Positions 1 to 7,550 of a DNA stretch of 42,023 nucleotides are shown in pieces. This DNA is from Streptomyces ureilyticus (GTDB lineage: Bacteria; Actinomycetota; Actinomycetes; Streptomycetales; Streptomycetaceae). Both the position numbers and the translations under genes were made by a program. Numbering within the stretch: position 1 is the stretch's first letter; each line of letters opens with the position of its first letter. The notes beneath the pieces are model-generated. The model worked only from the letters and a program-made list of their open reading frames with translations. It searched no databases and was not told where the DNA came from. The DNA is taken from assembly GCF_011045025.1 (NCBI RefSeq), contig NZ_JAAKZX010000072.1:1-42023 (forward strand). Reading direction: 5' to 3'.

Positions 1-119
1 CGGCGGGGCCGGCATAACTCATGCTGGCCATCGCGTAGCACGCGAGCGCGGCCGTGCACCCGCCGGGACCGAGAGGTCACAACCCTACCCGTGAGGGCTG
101 CAGAAGGGATGGTCCTCTA

Positions 120-1316
120 ATGAGCGAGTCGCTGCGGATCGTCCGGCTGGCCAACTTCGTCGCCCCCGCCTCGGGCGGCCTGCGGACCGCGCTGCGGGAG
201 CTGGGCGCCGGTTACCGGGAGGCCGGGCACGAGCCGGTGCTGATCGTGCCCGGAGAGCGCGCCACGGACCGCGAGACCGAGCAGGGCCGGGTGATCACCC
301 TGCCGGGACCGCTGCTGCCCGGGACCGGCGGCTACCGCGTGCTCACCGACAAGAAGCGTGTGTCCGCCCTCCTGGAGGAGCTGACGCCCGACCGGCTCGA
401 GGTCTCCGACCGTACGACGCTGCGCTGGACCGGTGTCTGGGCGCGGCGCGCCCGGGTGCCGGCCGTGATGGTGTCCCATGAGACCGCCGACGGCGTACTG
501 CGCACCTGGGGCCTGTCCGAAGGCATGGCCCGGCGGGCCTCCGACGCCCTCAACCTCCGTACCGCGCACCACTATTCACGCGTGGTGTGCACCACGGAGT
601 TCGCGGAGCGCGAGTTCGTCCGCATCGGCGCCCGCAATGTCGTACGCGCCCCGCTGGGCGTCGACCTGGAGGGCCGGCACCCCTCGCTGCGGGACATGGG
701 GCTGCGCGCCCGGCATGCGCGCGTGGACGAGACCTTGCTGGTGATGTGCTCCCGGTTGTCGGTCGAGAAGCGTCCCGGCACGGCGCTGGACGCCCTGGAG
801 GCGCTGCTGCGCCGTGGGGAGCGCGCGGTGCTCGTCGTCGCCGGAGACGGGCCGCTGCGGGCCCGGCTCGAACAGCGGGCGCGCGAGCGGCGGTTGCCGG
901 TCACCTTCCTGGGGCATGTGGGCGACCGTGCGCTCCTGGGCGGTCTGCAGGCCTCCGCCGACGTATGCCTGGCCCCCGGGCCCGCCGAGACCTTCGGGCT
1001 CGCGGCCCTGGAGGCGATGGCCTGCGGCACGCCCGTCGTCGCCAGCGCCTCCTCCGCACTCCCGGAGGTCATCGGCTCCGCCGGAGCCACCGCCGCGGAC
1101 AACGGCGAGTCGTTCGCGGACAAGGTGCGGCTGCTGCTGGACCGTCCCGAGAACGAGCGCAGGGAGGCGGCACGCGCGCGTGCCGCCTGTTTCGGCTGGC
1201 CGGCCGCCGTGGAGGCGTTCCTCACGGCGCACGACGCGGCCGTACGGGTCGACCGGCCCTCGTCACGGGCGGGAAGCACCTCTTCCGTGCGAAGGGCCCG
1301 GGAGGGCGTGGCATGA
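120..1316 (+). CDS. GT4-family glycosyltransferase
   Basis: Protein of 398 residues with a GT-B fold layout. The N-terminal half begins with a beta strand (LRIVRLANF) and a Gly-rich loop. The C-terminal half carries the donor-binding pattern of retaining GT4 enzymes: an SRLSVEKRPG segment, then AGDGPLR, then the EX7E motif with Glu290 and Glu298 (PAETFGLAALEAMA). The family transfers a sugar from a nucleotide-sugar, often GDP-mannose, to a lipid or glycan at the cytoplasmic face of the membrane; donor and acceptor cannot be read here. I chose the ATG at 120 because it has an upstream GAAGGG and begins at the conserved first strand; an in-frame start at 54 would add a Pro/Arg-rich leader without family character. 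Its stop overlaps the next gene by 4 bases (ATGA), so the two are probably co-translated. Confidence 0.85.
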   Translation: MSESLRIVRLANFVAPASGGLRTALRELGAGYREAGHEPVLIVPGERATDRETEQGRVITLPGPLLPGTGGYRVLTDKKRVSALLEELTPDRLEVSDRTTLRWTGVWARRARVPAVMVSHETADGVLRTWGLSEGMARRASDALNLRTAHHYSRVVCTTEFAEREFVRIGARNVVRAPLGVDLEGRHPSLRDMGLRARHARVDETLLVMCSRLSVEKRPGTALDALEALLRRGERAVLVVAGDGPLRARLEQRARERRLPVTFLGHVGDRALLGGLQASADVCLAPGPAETFGLAALEAMACGTPVVASASSALPEVIGSAGATAADNGESFADKVRLLLDRPENERREAARARAACFGWPAAVEAFLTAHDAAVRVDRPSSRAGSTSSVRRAREGVA

Positions 1317-2167
1317 GACCCCTGCGGTTCGTGGCGCTCGGGGACTCCCTCACGGAAGGAGTGGGCGATCCCGTCGGTGAAGGGTGGCGTGGCTGGGCCG
1401 CGCTGCTCGCCCACGGGCTCGCCCCCGCCGACACTCCCGCGCAGTTCGTCAACTTCGCGGTCAGCGGCGCCCAGACGCGTGACGTCCTGGAGCGCCAGAC
1501 ATCTGCCGCGCTGGCCGTACGGCCGGACATCGCCTCGGTCGTCATCGGAGTCAACGACACCCTGAGGTGCACCTTCGACATCCACGCGGTGGCCGCGCGG
1601 CTCGACGAGGTGTACGCGGCGTTCACCCGGCAGGGGGCGGTGCTGCTCACCGCCTGCCTGCCCGACCCCGGCGGGATGCTGGGGCTGCCCGGGGCGCTGG
1701 CCCGGCCGCTCGCACGGCGCCAGCGGGCCGTGAACACGGTCGTGCACGCGCTCTCCGCGCGGTACGGCGCCGTCCATCTGCACGCCGCGGAGGGGGCGTG
1801 GCTCACGGACCGTGCCATGTGGAGCGCGGACCGGCTGCATCCGGGCGAGCGGGGGCACCGGCAACTCGCCGTACGCTTTCACGCGCTGCTCGCGCAGGCG
1901 GGCATCGCGACGGGGTGCGCGCCTTCTGAGAAGCCGGAGTTCCCCGCGCCCACCCGCTCGGCGAGCCTGTGGTGGATGGCCACCGCGGGCACCGGCTGGG
2001 TGGCCCGCCGCTGCACCGACCTCCTGCCCCAACTCCTCACCCTCGCCGCCGACGAGATCCGCCACCGCGCCCGCGGCACCAGCGCCCGGCTCGACCTGAG
2101 TGCGTCGCATGCGGTGGCGGCGGCACTGGCGGCGCTGTCGGTCACGGAGCAGCCAGATGCGGCGTAA
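1313..2167 (+). CDS. SGNH/GDSL-family hydrolase
   Basis: Protein of 284 residues with all SGNH blocks: GDS at 10-12 (nucleophile Ser12), a conserved Gly in the VSGAQTRD segment, Asn81 in GVND, and the Asp173/His176 pair in DRLHPG. The family hydrolyses esters of lipids, acetylated sugars or similar substrates. There is no signal peptide, so it is probably cytoplasmic. After about residue 205 a non-catalytic Ala-rich tail follows. The start overlaps the glycosyltransferase stop (ATGA), which suggests the two act together, for example the hydrolase removing an acyl or acetyl group from the glycosylated product (inference). It converges on pxpC with only 6 bases between the stop codons. Confidence 0.85.
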   Translation: MRPLRFVALGDSLTEGVGDPVGEGWRGWAALLAHGLAPADTPAQFVNFAVSGAQTRDVLERQTSAALAVRPDIASVVIGVNDTLRCTFDIHAVAARLDEVYAAFTRQGAVLLTACLPDPGGMLGLPGALARPLARRQRAVNTVVHALSARYGAVHLHAAEGAWLTDRAMWSADRLHPGERGHRQLAVRFHALLAQAGIATGCAPSEKPEFPAPTRSASLWWMATAGTGWVARRCTDLLPQLLTLAADEIRHRARGTSARLDLSASHAVAAALAALSVTEQPDAA

Positions 2168-2173
2168 ACCTGG

Positions 2174-3043
2174 TCAACGGCGCCGCACGGCCACGAACCG
2201 TATCGGCGTGCCCGGCGCGGCCTGGGCCGCGGCGGGGAGGTCCGTGGCCCGGACGACGGCGATGACCGGGTAGCCGCCGGTGGTCGGGTGATCGGCCAGG
2301 AACACCACGGGCCTGCCGTCCGGGGGGACTTGGATCGCGCCGAGGACCATGCCCTCGCTGGGGAGTTCGCCGGGGCGTGCGCGCTCCAGGGCAGGCCCCT
2401 CCGTGCGCAGGCCGATGCGGTTGCTCGCTGAGGAGACCCGGTACGTGTGCGTCGTGAGGGTGCGTACGGCCGTTCCCGTGAACCAGTCGTCGCGGGGGCC
2501 GAGGGTCACGCGGAGTACGAGTTCGGCGGGCGGGCCCGGGTGCGCGGCGACGTCCACGCGCGCGTGGGGGCCGTTGGGCCTCCCCAGGGGGAGCACCGTC
2601 CCGTCGGTCAGAGGCGGTGGGCCGAGGCCGGAGAGCAGGTCCGTCGACCGGCTGCCGAGCACCGGCTCGACGGCCACCCCACCCGACACGCCGACATAAC
2701 TGCGTACTCCGGAGACCGCCGTCCCCACCGACAGCAGGGCCCCGCCGGGTACGCGCACCGGCGCTCCCCAGGGCACCGGGCGTCCGTCCACGGAGACCGG
2801 GCACGGGGCCCCGCCGACCGCGACCGTGACCGCCGAACGCGGCCGTACGGCACAGCCGTTGAGCGTCGTCTCCAGGACCGCCGCCTCGGGTGGATTGCCG
2901 ACCAGACGGTTCACCAGGGCGGCGGCAGGACCGTCCAGCGCACCGGAACGCGGTACCCCCAGGTGCGCGTGACCGGGACGCCCCAGGTCTTGCACGGTGG
3001 TGAGCGCCCCGGCCCGTACGACGGCGAGAGCACGGTCCGTCAT
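2174..3043 (-). CDS. pxpC: 5-oxoprolinase subunit PxpC (biotin-dependent carboxyltransferase family)
   Basis: Protein of 289 residues of the KipA/AHS2 family. Recognisable segments are VVRAGALTTVQDLGRPGHAHLGVPR (read in parts) at the N-terminus, a VPRSGALDG turn, NPPEAAVLE, and the C-terminal TTGGYPVIAVV that is characteristic of AHS2/PxpC. With PxpA and PxpB it forms the ATP-dependent prokaryotic 5-oxoprolinase that opens 5-oxo-L-proline (pyroglutamate) to L-glutamate in the cytoplasm. The ATG at 3043 overlaps the pxpB stop by 4 bases, so the subunits are translationally coupled. It is the last gene of the operon. Confidence 0.92.
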   Translation of the reverse strand: MTDRALAVVRAGALTTVQDLGRPGHAHLGVPRSGALDGPAAALVNRLVGNPPEAAVLETTLNGCAVRPRSAVTVAVGGAPCPVSVDGRPVPWGAPVRVPGGALLSVGTAVSGVRSYVGVSGGVAVEPVLGSRSTDLLSGLGPPPLTDGTVLPLGRPNGPHARVDVAAHPGPPAELVLRVTLGPRDDWFTGTAVRTLTTHTYRVSSASNRIGLRTEGPALERARPGELPSEGMVLGAIQVPPDGRPVVFLADHPTTGGYPVIAVVRATDLPAAAQAAPGTPIRFVAVRRR

Positions 3044-3672
3044 GACGACCCCACCGGGACGGTCCCCGCAGGGACGAAGCGGACTTGGGTTCCCGGTGAC
3101 AGCAACGCGGCGGGCACGCGCGCGTGGTCCCACAGAACGGCGTCCGTCGTGCCGATCAACTGCCAGCCGCCCGGCGACGGCCGCGGGTACACGCCCGTGT
3201 ACGGGCCCGCGAGTCCCACGGCACCGGCCGGGACGGTCGTACGAGGTGTCGCGCGGCGCGGCACGCCATAGCGCGCCGGAAGGCCTGTCAGATAGCCGAA
3301 GCCCGGCGCGAACCCGCAGAAGGCGACCCGGAATTCGGCCGCCGCGTGAATCCGCGCCACCTCGTGCACGGGCACATCCCAGAGCGCCGCGACCTCCGCG
3401 AGGTCGGGGCCGTCGTAGCGGACGGGGATCTCGACGATCTCCCCGGAGCTCGGCGGCGCGGGCGGCACCTGTGAGGCGGCCAGCTGCTGCGCCAGGCGTA
3501 CGGGGTCGTCGAGGCCGTCCAGGAGGACCGTACGGGCCGCGGGGACGATCTCCTGTACCGAGAGGGAGCCCTCCGCGCGACGGCGCAGCAGATCCGCGTG
3601 CAGAGCCTGCGCCTCCCCGTCCGTCGAGACCTCGACGAGCAGGGCACGGTCGCCGACCGGCAGTGCCCTCAT
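3040..3672 (-). CDS. pxpB: 5-oxoprolinase subunit PxpB (KipI/AHS1 family)
   Basis: Protein of 210 residues matching AHS1/KipI: an N-terminal LPVGDRALLVEV strand, a central VEIPVRYDGPDLAEVA segment, and the hallmark FCGFAPGFGYLTGLP, followed by RATPRTTVPAGAVGLAG and GWQLIGTTD near the C-terminus. It is a cyclophilin-like subunit that partners PxpC in 5-oxoprolinase; B. subtilis KipI also binds the KinA kinase, but the operon context here favours the metabolic role. Both ends overlap neighbours by 4 bases (pxpA upstream, pxpC downstream), which points to fixed stoichiometry. Confidence 0.92.
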   Translation of the reverse strand: MRALPVGDRALLVEVSTDGEAQALHADLLRRRAEGSLSVQEIVPAARTVLLDGLDDPVRLAQQLAASQVPPAPPSSGEIVEIPVRYDGPDLAEVAALWDVPVHEVARIHAAAEFRVAFCGFAPGFGYLTGLPARYGVPRRATPRTTVPAGAVGLAGPYTGVYPRPSPGGWQLIGTTDAVLWDHARVPAALLSPGTQVRFVPAGTVPVGSS

Positions 3673-4427
3673 GCGAAGGCCTCCACGCGGACGCCGGACG
3701 CCTCCAGCCGCGTACGTACCCGACGGGCCAGGTCCACCGCGCCGGGCGTATCGCCGTGCACACACAGGGAGCGGGCACGCACCCCGATGTCCCGCCCGGA
3801 GCGGGACATGACCACTCCGGAGCCGGCGAGGCGCACACTGCGCTCCACGACGACACCGGGGTCGGTGATCACGGCGCCGTCCTGACCGCGCGGCACGAGC
3901 GTGCCCTCGTCCGTGTAGGCCCGGTCCGCGAACGCCTCGGTGACGACCGGGAGTCCGGCCTTCTCCGCCACGTCGAGGAAGCGGGATCCGGGCAGCCCGA
4001 GCACGGGGAGCGTGGCGTCCGCGAGCAGCACTCCGTCGACCACGGCCCCGGCCTGCTCCTCGTCGTGCACCACACGGTTGTAGAGCGCGCCGTGCGGTTT
4101 GACGTACGCCACGCGCGCGCCCGCCGCGCGCGTGAAGACCTCCAAGGCGCCGATCTGGTACGCCACTTCGGCTGCCAGTTCGTCGGACGGCACATCCATC
4201 GCGCGCCGTCCGAAGCCCGCCAGGTCGCGGTAGGAGACCTGGGCGCCGATCCGTACGCCGCGCTCGGCCGCCAGCTCGCACACCCGCCGCATGGTGGCCG
4301 CGTCCCCGGCGTGGAAGCCGCAGGCCACATTGGCGCTGGTGACGATGGACAGCAGCTGTTCGTCGTCGGTGAGGCGCCAGCGGCCGAAGCCCTCGCCCAG
4401 GTCGGCGTTCAGATCGATCGAGGTCAT
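3669..4427 (-). CDS. pxpA: 5-oxoprolinase subunit PxpA (LamB/YcsF family)
   Basis: Protein of 252 residues, the usual length for the LamB/YcsF family. It opens with IDLNADLGEGFGRW, then SANVACGFHAGD, GAQVSYRDLAGFGRRAMD, and YVKPHGALYNRV, all strongly conserved in PxpA. PxpA is the ATP-using catalytic subunit of bacterial 5-oxoprolinase with PxpBC. I chose the ATG at 4427 because the conserved text begins at residue 3. Only 20 bases separate it from the upstream DUF1445 gene, so it belongs to the same transcript. Confidence 0.93.
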   Translation of the reverse strand: MTSIDLNADLGEGFGRWRLTDDEQLLSIVTSANVACGFHAGDAATMRRVCELAAERGVRIGAQVSYRDLAGFGRRAMDVPSDELAAEVAYQIGALEVFTRAAGARVAYVKPHGALYNRVVHDEEQAGAVVDGVLLADATLPVLGLPGSRFLDVAEKAGLPVVTEAFADRAYTDEGTLVPRGQDGAVITDPGVVVERSVRLAGSGVVMSRSGRDIGVRARSLCVHGDTPGAVDLARRVRTRLEASGVRVEAFA

Positions 4428-4447
4428 GGAGATGTCGATTCCTCGTT

Positions 4448-5269
4448 TCAGGCCACGCGGTACTGCTCGTCGCGGGCGTCGGTGATGAACATCTGTCCCG
4501 GTGCGTGGGTGATCGCGAACGGCGGGCGCGAGGCCATCACCGCGGCCTGCGGCGTCACCCCGCAGGCCCAGAACACCGGGATGTCGTCGGGACCGGCGTC
4601 CACAGGATCGCCGAAGTCGGGGCGCGCCAGGTCCTCGATGCCGAGCCCGCCCGGTTCGCCGCAGTGCACCGGGCTGCCGTGCACCGCGGGCAGCAGGCTG
4701 GTCTCCCGGATCGCCGCCGCCAGGTGCTCGGGCGGGACCGGGCGCATCGACACCACCATGGGGCCGTGCAGCCGCCCCGCGGGACGGCACTGACGGCTCG
4801 TCACGTACATGGAGACGTTGCGTCCCTGCTCGAGGTGGCGCAGCGGCACGCCGGCCTCGGTCAGCGCCCACTCGAAGGTGAAGCTGCACCCGATGAGGAA
4901 CGACACGAGGTCGTCGCGCCAGTGGGCCAGTACGTCCGTGGGTTCCTCCACCAACTCGCCGTGCTCCCATACCCGGTAGCGCGGCAGATCGGTGCGCAGA
5001 TCGGCGCCCGGAGCGAGGACGGTGGTCCAGGAGCCGGCGTCGGTGACGTCGAGGACCGGGCAGGGCTTCGGGTTGCGCTGGCAGAACAGCAGCATCTCGT
5101 ACGCCCAGTCGGCGGGCACCGAGATCAGGTTCGCCTGGGTGTGGCCCGCCGCGCAGCCCGCGGTGGGGCCCGACATGCCCGAACGGAAGCGGGTGCGCGC
5201 CTCGTCGGGGCTCCACGCGTGCGCGTGCTCGTCGAGCACGTCCTGGTGCCGGAGTTGAGTGCGGTTCAC
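4448..5269 (-). CDS. DUF1445 / YcsI-family putative hydro-lyase (D-glutamate cyclase-like)
   Basis: Protein of 273 residues of the YcsI/DUF1445 family. Diagnostic segments are GMSGPTAGCAAGHTQANL near residue 30, FCQRNPKPCPVLDVTD, DLVSFLIGCSFTFEWAL, NVSMYVTSRQC, and the C-terminal FWACGVTPQAAVMASRPPFAITHAPG with its Cys. Bacterial members are annotated only as hydro-lyases; the family is homologous to a domain of the mammalian D-glutamate cyclase, which makes 5-oxo-D-proline. Next to pxpABC, a role feeding or clearing 5-oxoproline or D-glutamate is plausible (inference). The start is GTG at 5269 with GGAG upstream; it overlaps the MFS stop (GTGA). Confidence 0.85.
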   Translation of the reverse strand: MNRTQLRHQDVLDEHAHAWSPDEARTRFRSGMSGPTAGCAAGHTQANLISVPADWAYEMLLFCQRNPKPCPVLDVTDAGSWTTVLAPGADLRTDLPRYRVWEHGELVEEPTDVLAHWRDDLVSFLIGCSFTFEWALTEAGVPLRHLEQGRNVSMYVTSRQCRPAGRLHGPMVVSMRPVPPEHLAAAIRETSLLPAVHGSPVHCGEPGGLGIEDLARPDFGDPVDAGPDDIPVFWACGVTPQAAVMASRPPFAITHAPGQMFITDARDEQYRVA

Positions 5270-6585
5270 AGGATCTCCTTCCCCCGCGTCTCGGGCAGCC
5301 CGAACAGGGCCAGCGCCGCGAGACCGTAGCCGATCGCGCCGAAGACCAGCGCGCCGCCGACACCCCAGCTGTCGGCCAGGAATCCGACGCAGGTCGGGAA
5401 GACGGCCCCCACGGCGCGGCCGGTGTTGTACGTGAAGCCCTGCCCCGTGCCGCGCACCGCCGTCGGGTACAGCTCGCTCAGGAACGAACCGAAGCCGCTG
5501 AAAATCGCCGACATACAGAAGCCGAGCGGGAAACCGAGCACAAGGAGAAGGCCGTTGGCGCCGGTGGGGATGTTCGCGTAGGCCATGATGCAGATCGCCG
5601 AGAGCACCGCGAAGAGCCAGATGTTCCGCCGGCGGCCCAGCTTGTCGGTGAGATAACCACCGGTCAGATAGCCGAGGAAGGCTCCGCTGATCAGGAACGT
5701 GAGATAGCCGCCGGTGTTGACGACGGACAGTTCGCGCTCCGTCTTCAGGTACGTGGGCACCCAGGTGGCCAATGTGTAGTAGCCGCCCTGGACACCGGTG
5801 GACAGCAGGACCGCGAAAATCGTCGTCCGGAGCAGTCCGGGTGATTCGGCCGTGCCCGGCTTGAAGATGGCCGCGAACGAGCCCTTCTCGGGGCTCTCCT
5901 TGCGGCGTTCGGTCGCCTTGGGGGCGTCCTTCACGTGACGGCGGACCCAGATGACGAGCAGTGCGGGCAGCGCGCCGGTCCAGAACATCACCCGCCAGGC
6001 GATGTCGTCGTCCATGAACTGGAAGACCAGCGTGTAGACGAGCACGGCGAGTCCCCAGCCGACGGCCCAGGAACTCTGGATCGCGCCGAGCGTGCGCCCC
6101 CGGTGCTTCGGGCTCGCGTACTCGGCGACCAGGATCGCGCCGACCGCCCACTCGCCGCCGAAACCGAGCCCCTGAAGGGCACGGAACACCAGCAGGGTCT
6201 CGTAGTTGGGCGCGAAGCCGCAGGCCACGGTGAAGACCGCGTACGTGATCACCGTGATCATCAGGGCCTTGACGCGCCCGATCCGGTCAGCGAGCACACC
6301 CGCGATGGCGCCGCCGATCGCGGAGACGACCAGCGTGACGGTCGTGAACAGCCCGGTCTGGCCGCTGTTGAGGCCGAAGTACGCCGCCAGGGCCACCATG
6401 CTCAGCGGCAGCGTGAAGTAGTCGTACGAGTCGAGGGCATAGCCGCCGAACGCGCCGCCGAAGGCGCGGCGGCCCCGCGGACCCAGGGCCCGCAGCCAGG
6501 CGAACGCGCCCTCGTGGGCGGCGAGTTCGCCCGAATCGGTGCGGATCTCGGTGGGCAGGGCCTGCGGTGGAGGGGTCGTGCTCAT
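5266..6585 (-). CDS. MFS transporter (sialate/aromatic-acid symporter-like)
   Basis: Protein of 439 residues with about 12 membrane segments. MFS signatures are clear: GYALDSYDYFTLPLSM in helix 1, the loop 2-3 motif GVLADRIGRVKA, RALQGLGFGGEWAVGAILVAEY (typical of the ShiA/NanT/metabolite:H+ symporter branch), and the second-half GYLTDKLGRRRN. It is a proton-coupled carboxylate importer of the inner membrane, probably for 5-oxoproline, D-glutamate or a related acid given its operon (inference). I chose the ATG at 6585 because GAGGTGC precedes it; longer in-frame starts lack a Shine-Dalgarno. It is the first gene of the pxp operon and is divergent from the GntR gene. Confidence 0.88.
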   Translation of the reverse strand: MSTTPPPQALPTEIRTDSGELAAHEGAFAWLRALGPRGRRAFGGAFGGYALDSYDYFTLPLSMVALAAYFGLNSGQTGLFTTVTLVVSAIGGAIAGVLADRIGRVKALMITVITYAVFTVACGFAPNYETLLVFRALQGLGFGGEWAVGAILVAEYASPKHRGRTLGAIQSSWAVGWGLAVLVYTLVFQFMDDDIAWRVMFWTGALPALLVIWVRRHVKDAPKATERRKESPEKGSFAAIFKPGTAESPGLLRTTIFAVLLSTGVQGGYYTLATWVPTYLKTERELSVVNTGGYLTFLISGAFLGYLTGGYLTDKLGRRRNIWLFAVLSAICIMAYANIPTGANGLLLVLGFPLGFCMSAIFSGFGSFLSELYPTAVRGTGQGFTYNTGRAVGAVFPTCVGFLADSWGVGGALVFGAIGYGLAALALFGLPETRGKEIL

Positions 6586-6723
6586 GGTGCACCTCGCAGT
6601 TGAGGACGGAGGGTGCTTCAGGACTGATGAGCCGTGCCGTGCGGAAGCGCTGAGGTACTGAATCGGCGTGCGGAAGCCGTCGGCACCGGGACGAGCGGCC
6701 GGTGCCTGTCCCAGCAAGGTAGA

Positions 6724-6740
6724 GGATCGTTGAACGATCC
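6724..6740. promoter_or_regulatory. Perfect 17-bp palindrome, probable GntR operator
   Basis: GGATCGTT-G-AACGATCC is a perfect inverted repeat with a one-base centre. It lies 49 bases upstream of the GntR start and 139 bases upstream of the MFS start, in the divergent promoter region. FCD-type GntR regulators bind palindromes of this size, so it is the probable auto-regulatory and pxp-operon operator. Confidence 0.7.
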
Positions 6741-6788
6741 CTCAATACCTATGTTGTTTCGTTCTTGTATCTGCGGTTGAATTCGAGC

Positions 6789-7487
6789 GTGGCTGAACTG
6801 AACGGACTGGCGGACGATCGCGCACTGTTGGGACGCACCAGCACCGCGGAGCGGGTCTCGGACATCCTCAGGAGCCGGATCGCCGAGGGGTTCTTCCCGC
6901 CCGGCACGCGGCTGTCCGAGGACAGCATCGGTGGTGCGCTCGGTGTCTCGCGCAACACACTGCGCGAGGCGTTCCGGCTGCTCACGCACGAACGGCTGCT
7001 GGTGCACGAGCTCAACCGCGGCGTGTTCGTACGGGTCCCGACCGTCGAGGACGTCGAGGACATCTACCGCACCAGGGGCCTCGTCGAGTGCGCCGTCGTC
7101 CGAGGTCTCGGCGAGCCGCCGTACCCGGTGGACGGTCTCGCCCGGGCTGTCGCGGACGGGCAGCAGGCGATGAGCGAGAAGGACTGGAAGGGCCTGGGCA
7201 CGGCCAACATCCGCTTTCACCGCGAGCTGGTGGAGCTGGCCGGCAGCGTCCGCACCGACGAGCTGATGAGCAGGGTCTTCGCCGAACTCCGGCTCACCTT
7301 CCACCTGGTGGACGACCCACGACGGCTGCACGAGCCGTACCTCGCCCGCAACGGCCAGATCCTCAAGGCCCTTCAGGGCGGCGACCGGGACGAGGCCGAG
7401 CAACTGCTCGCGACCTACCTCGTCGACTCGCGCAGGCGGGTCGTGGAGGTCTATGGGCGACGGGTGGCGGAGAAGAAGCTCGGGTGA
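6789..7487 (+). CDS. GntR-family (FCD subfamily) transcriptional regulator
   Basis: Protein of 232 residues. The N-terminal winged helix (about 16-80) contains ERVSDILRSRIAEGFFPPG, LSEDSIGGALGVSRNTLREAF and a RGVFVR wing, all standard GntR text. The C-terminal all-helical FCD domain has DIYRTRGLVE, NIRFHRELVELAG and the HEPYLARNGQILKAL region that supplies metal/ligand-binding His residues. FCD regulators usually respond to carboxylic or amino acids. It is divergent from the pxp operon, and the palindrome at 6724-6740 lies between them, so it most likely represses pxp genes until 5-oxoproline or a related acid binds (inference). I chose the GTG at 6789; a TTG at 6765 is also in frame and neither has a strong ribosome site. 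Confidence 0.85.
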   Translation: MAELNGLADDRALLGRTSTAERVSDILRSRIAEGFFPPGTRLSEDSIGGALGVSRNTLREAFRLLTHERLLVHELNRGVFVRVPTVEDVEDIYRTRGLVECAVVRGLGEPPYPVDGLARAVADGQQAMSEKDWKGLGTANIRFHRELVELAGSVRTDELMSRVFAELRLTFHLVDDPRRLHEPYLARNGQILKALQGGDRDEAEQLLATYLVDSRRRVVEVYGRRVAEKKLG

Positions 7488-7493
7488 CGCGGG

Positions 7494-7508
7494 CGCCCTT
7501 CTTGGGCG
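7494..7508 (+). terminator. Weak stem-loop after the GntR gene
   Basis: CGCCC-TTCTT-GGGCG is a perfect 5-bp stem with a 5-base loop, followed by TTTGGGG. It lies just after the GntR stop and before the promoter of the next gene. It could be a weak intrinsic terminator that insulates the two units. Confidence 0.4.
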
Positions 7509-7534
7509 TTTGGGGCGTTGTCAGACCCAGGACC

Positions 7535-7550
7535 TAGTCTTTGCATCGTG
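7535..7550 (+). promoter_or_regulatory. Probable leaderless promoter -10 (TAGTCT) ahead of the GTG start
   Basis: TAGTCT at 7535-7540 is followed by 7 bases and then GTG at 7548. A -10 hexamer 6-8 bases before a start codon, with no Shine-Dalgarno, is the classic leaderless pattern of actinomycetes. No good -35 is visible at the expected distance. Confidence 0.5.

Noticed and set aside
1..60. Possible N-terminus of a divergent gene on the minus strand (ATG at 31)
   Set aside because: Only about ten codons are inside the window; one frame looks protein-like but cannot be supported.
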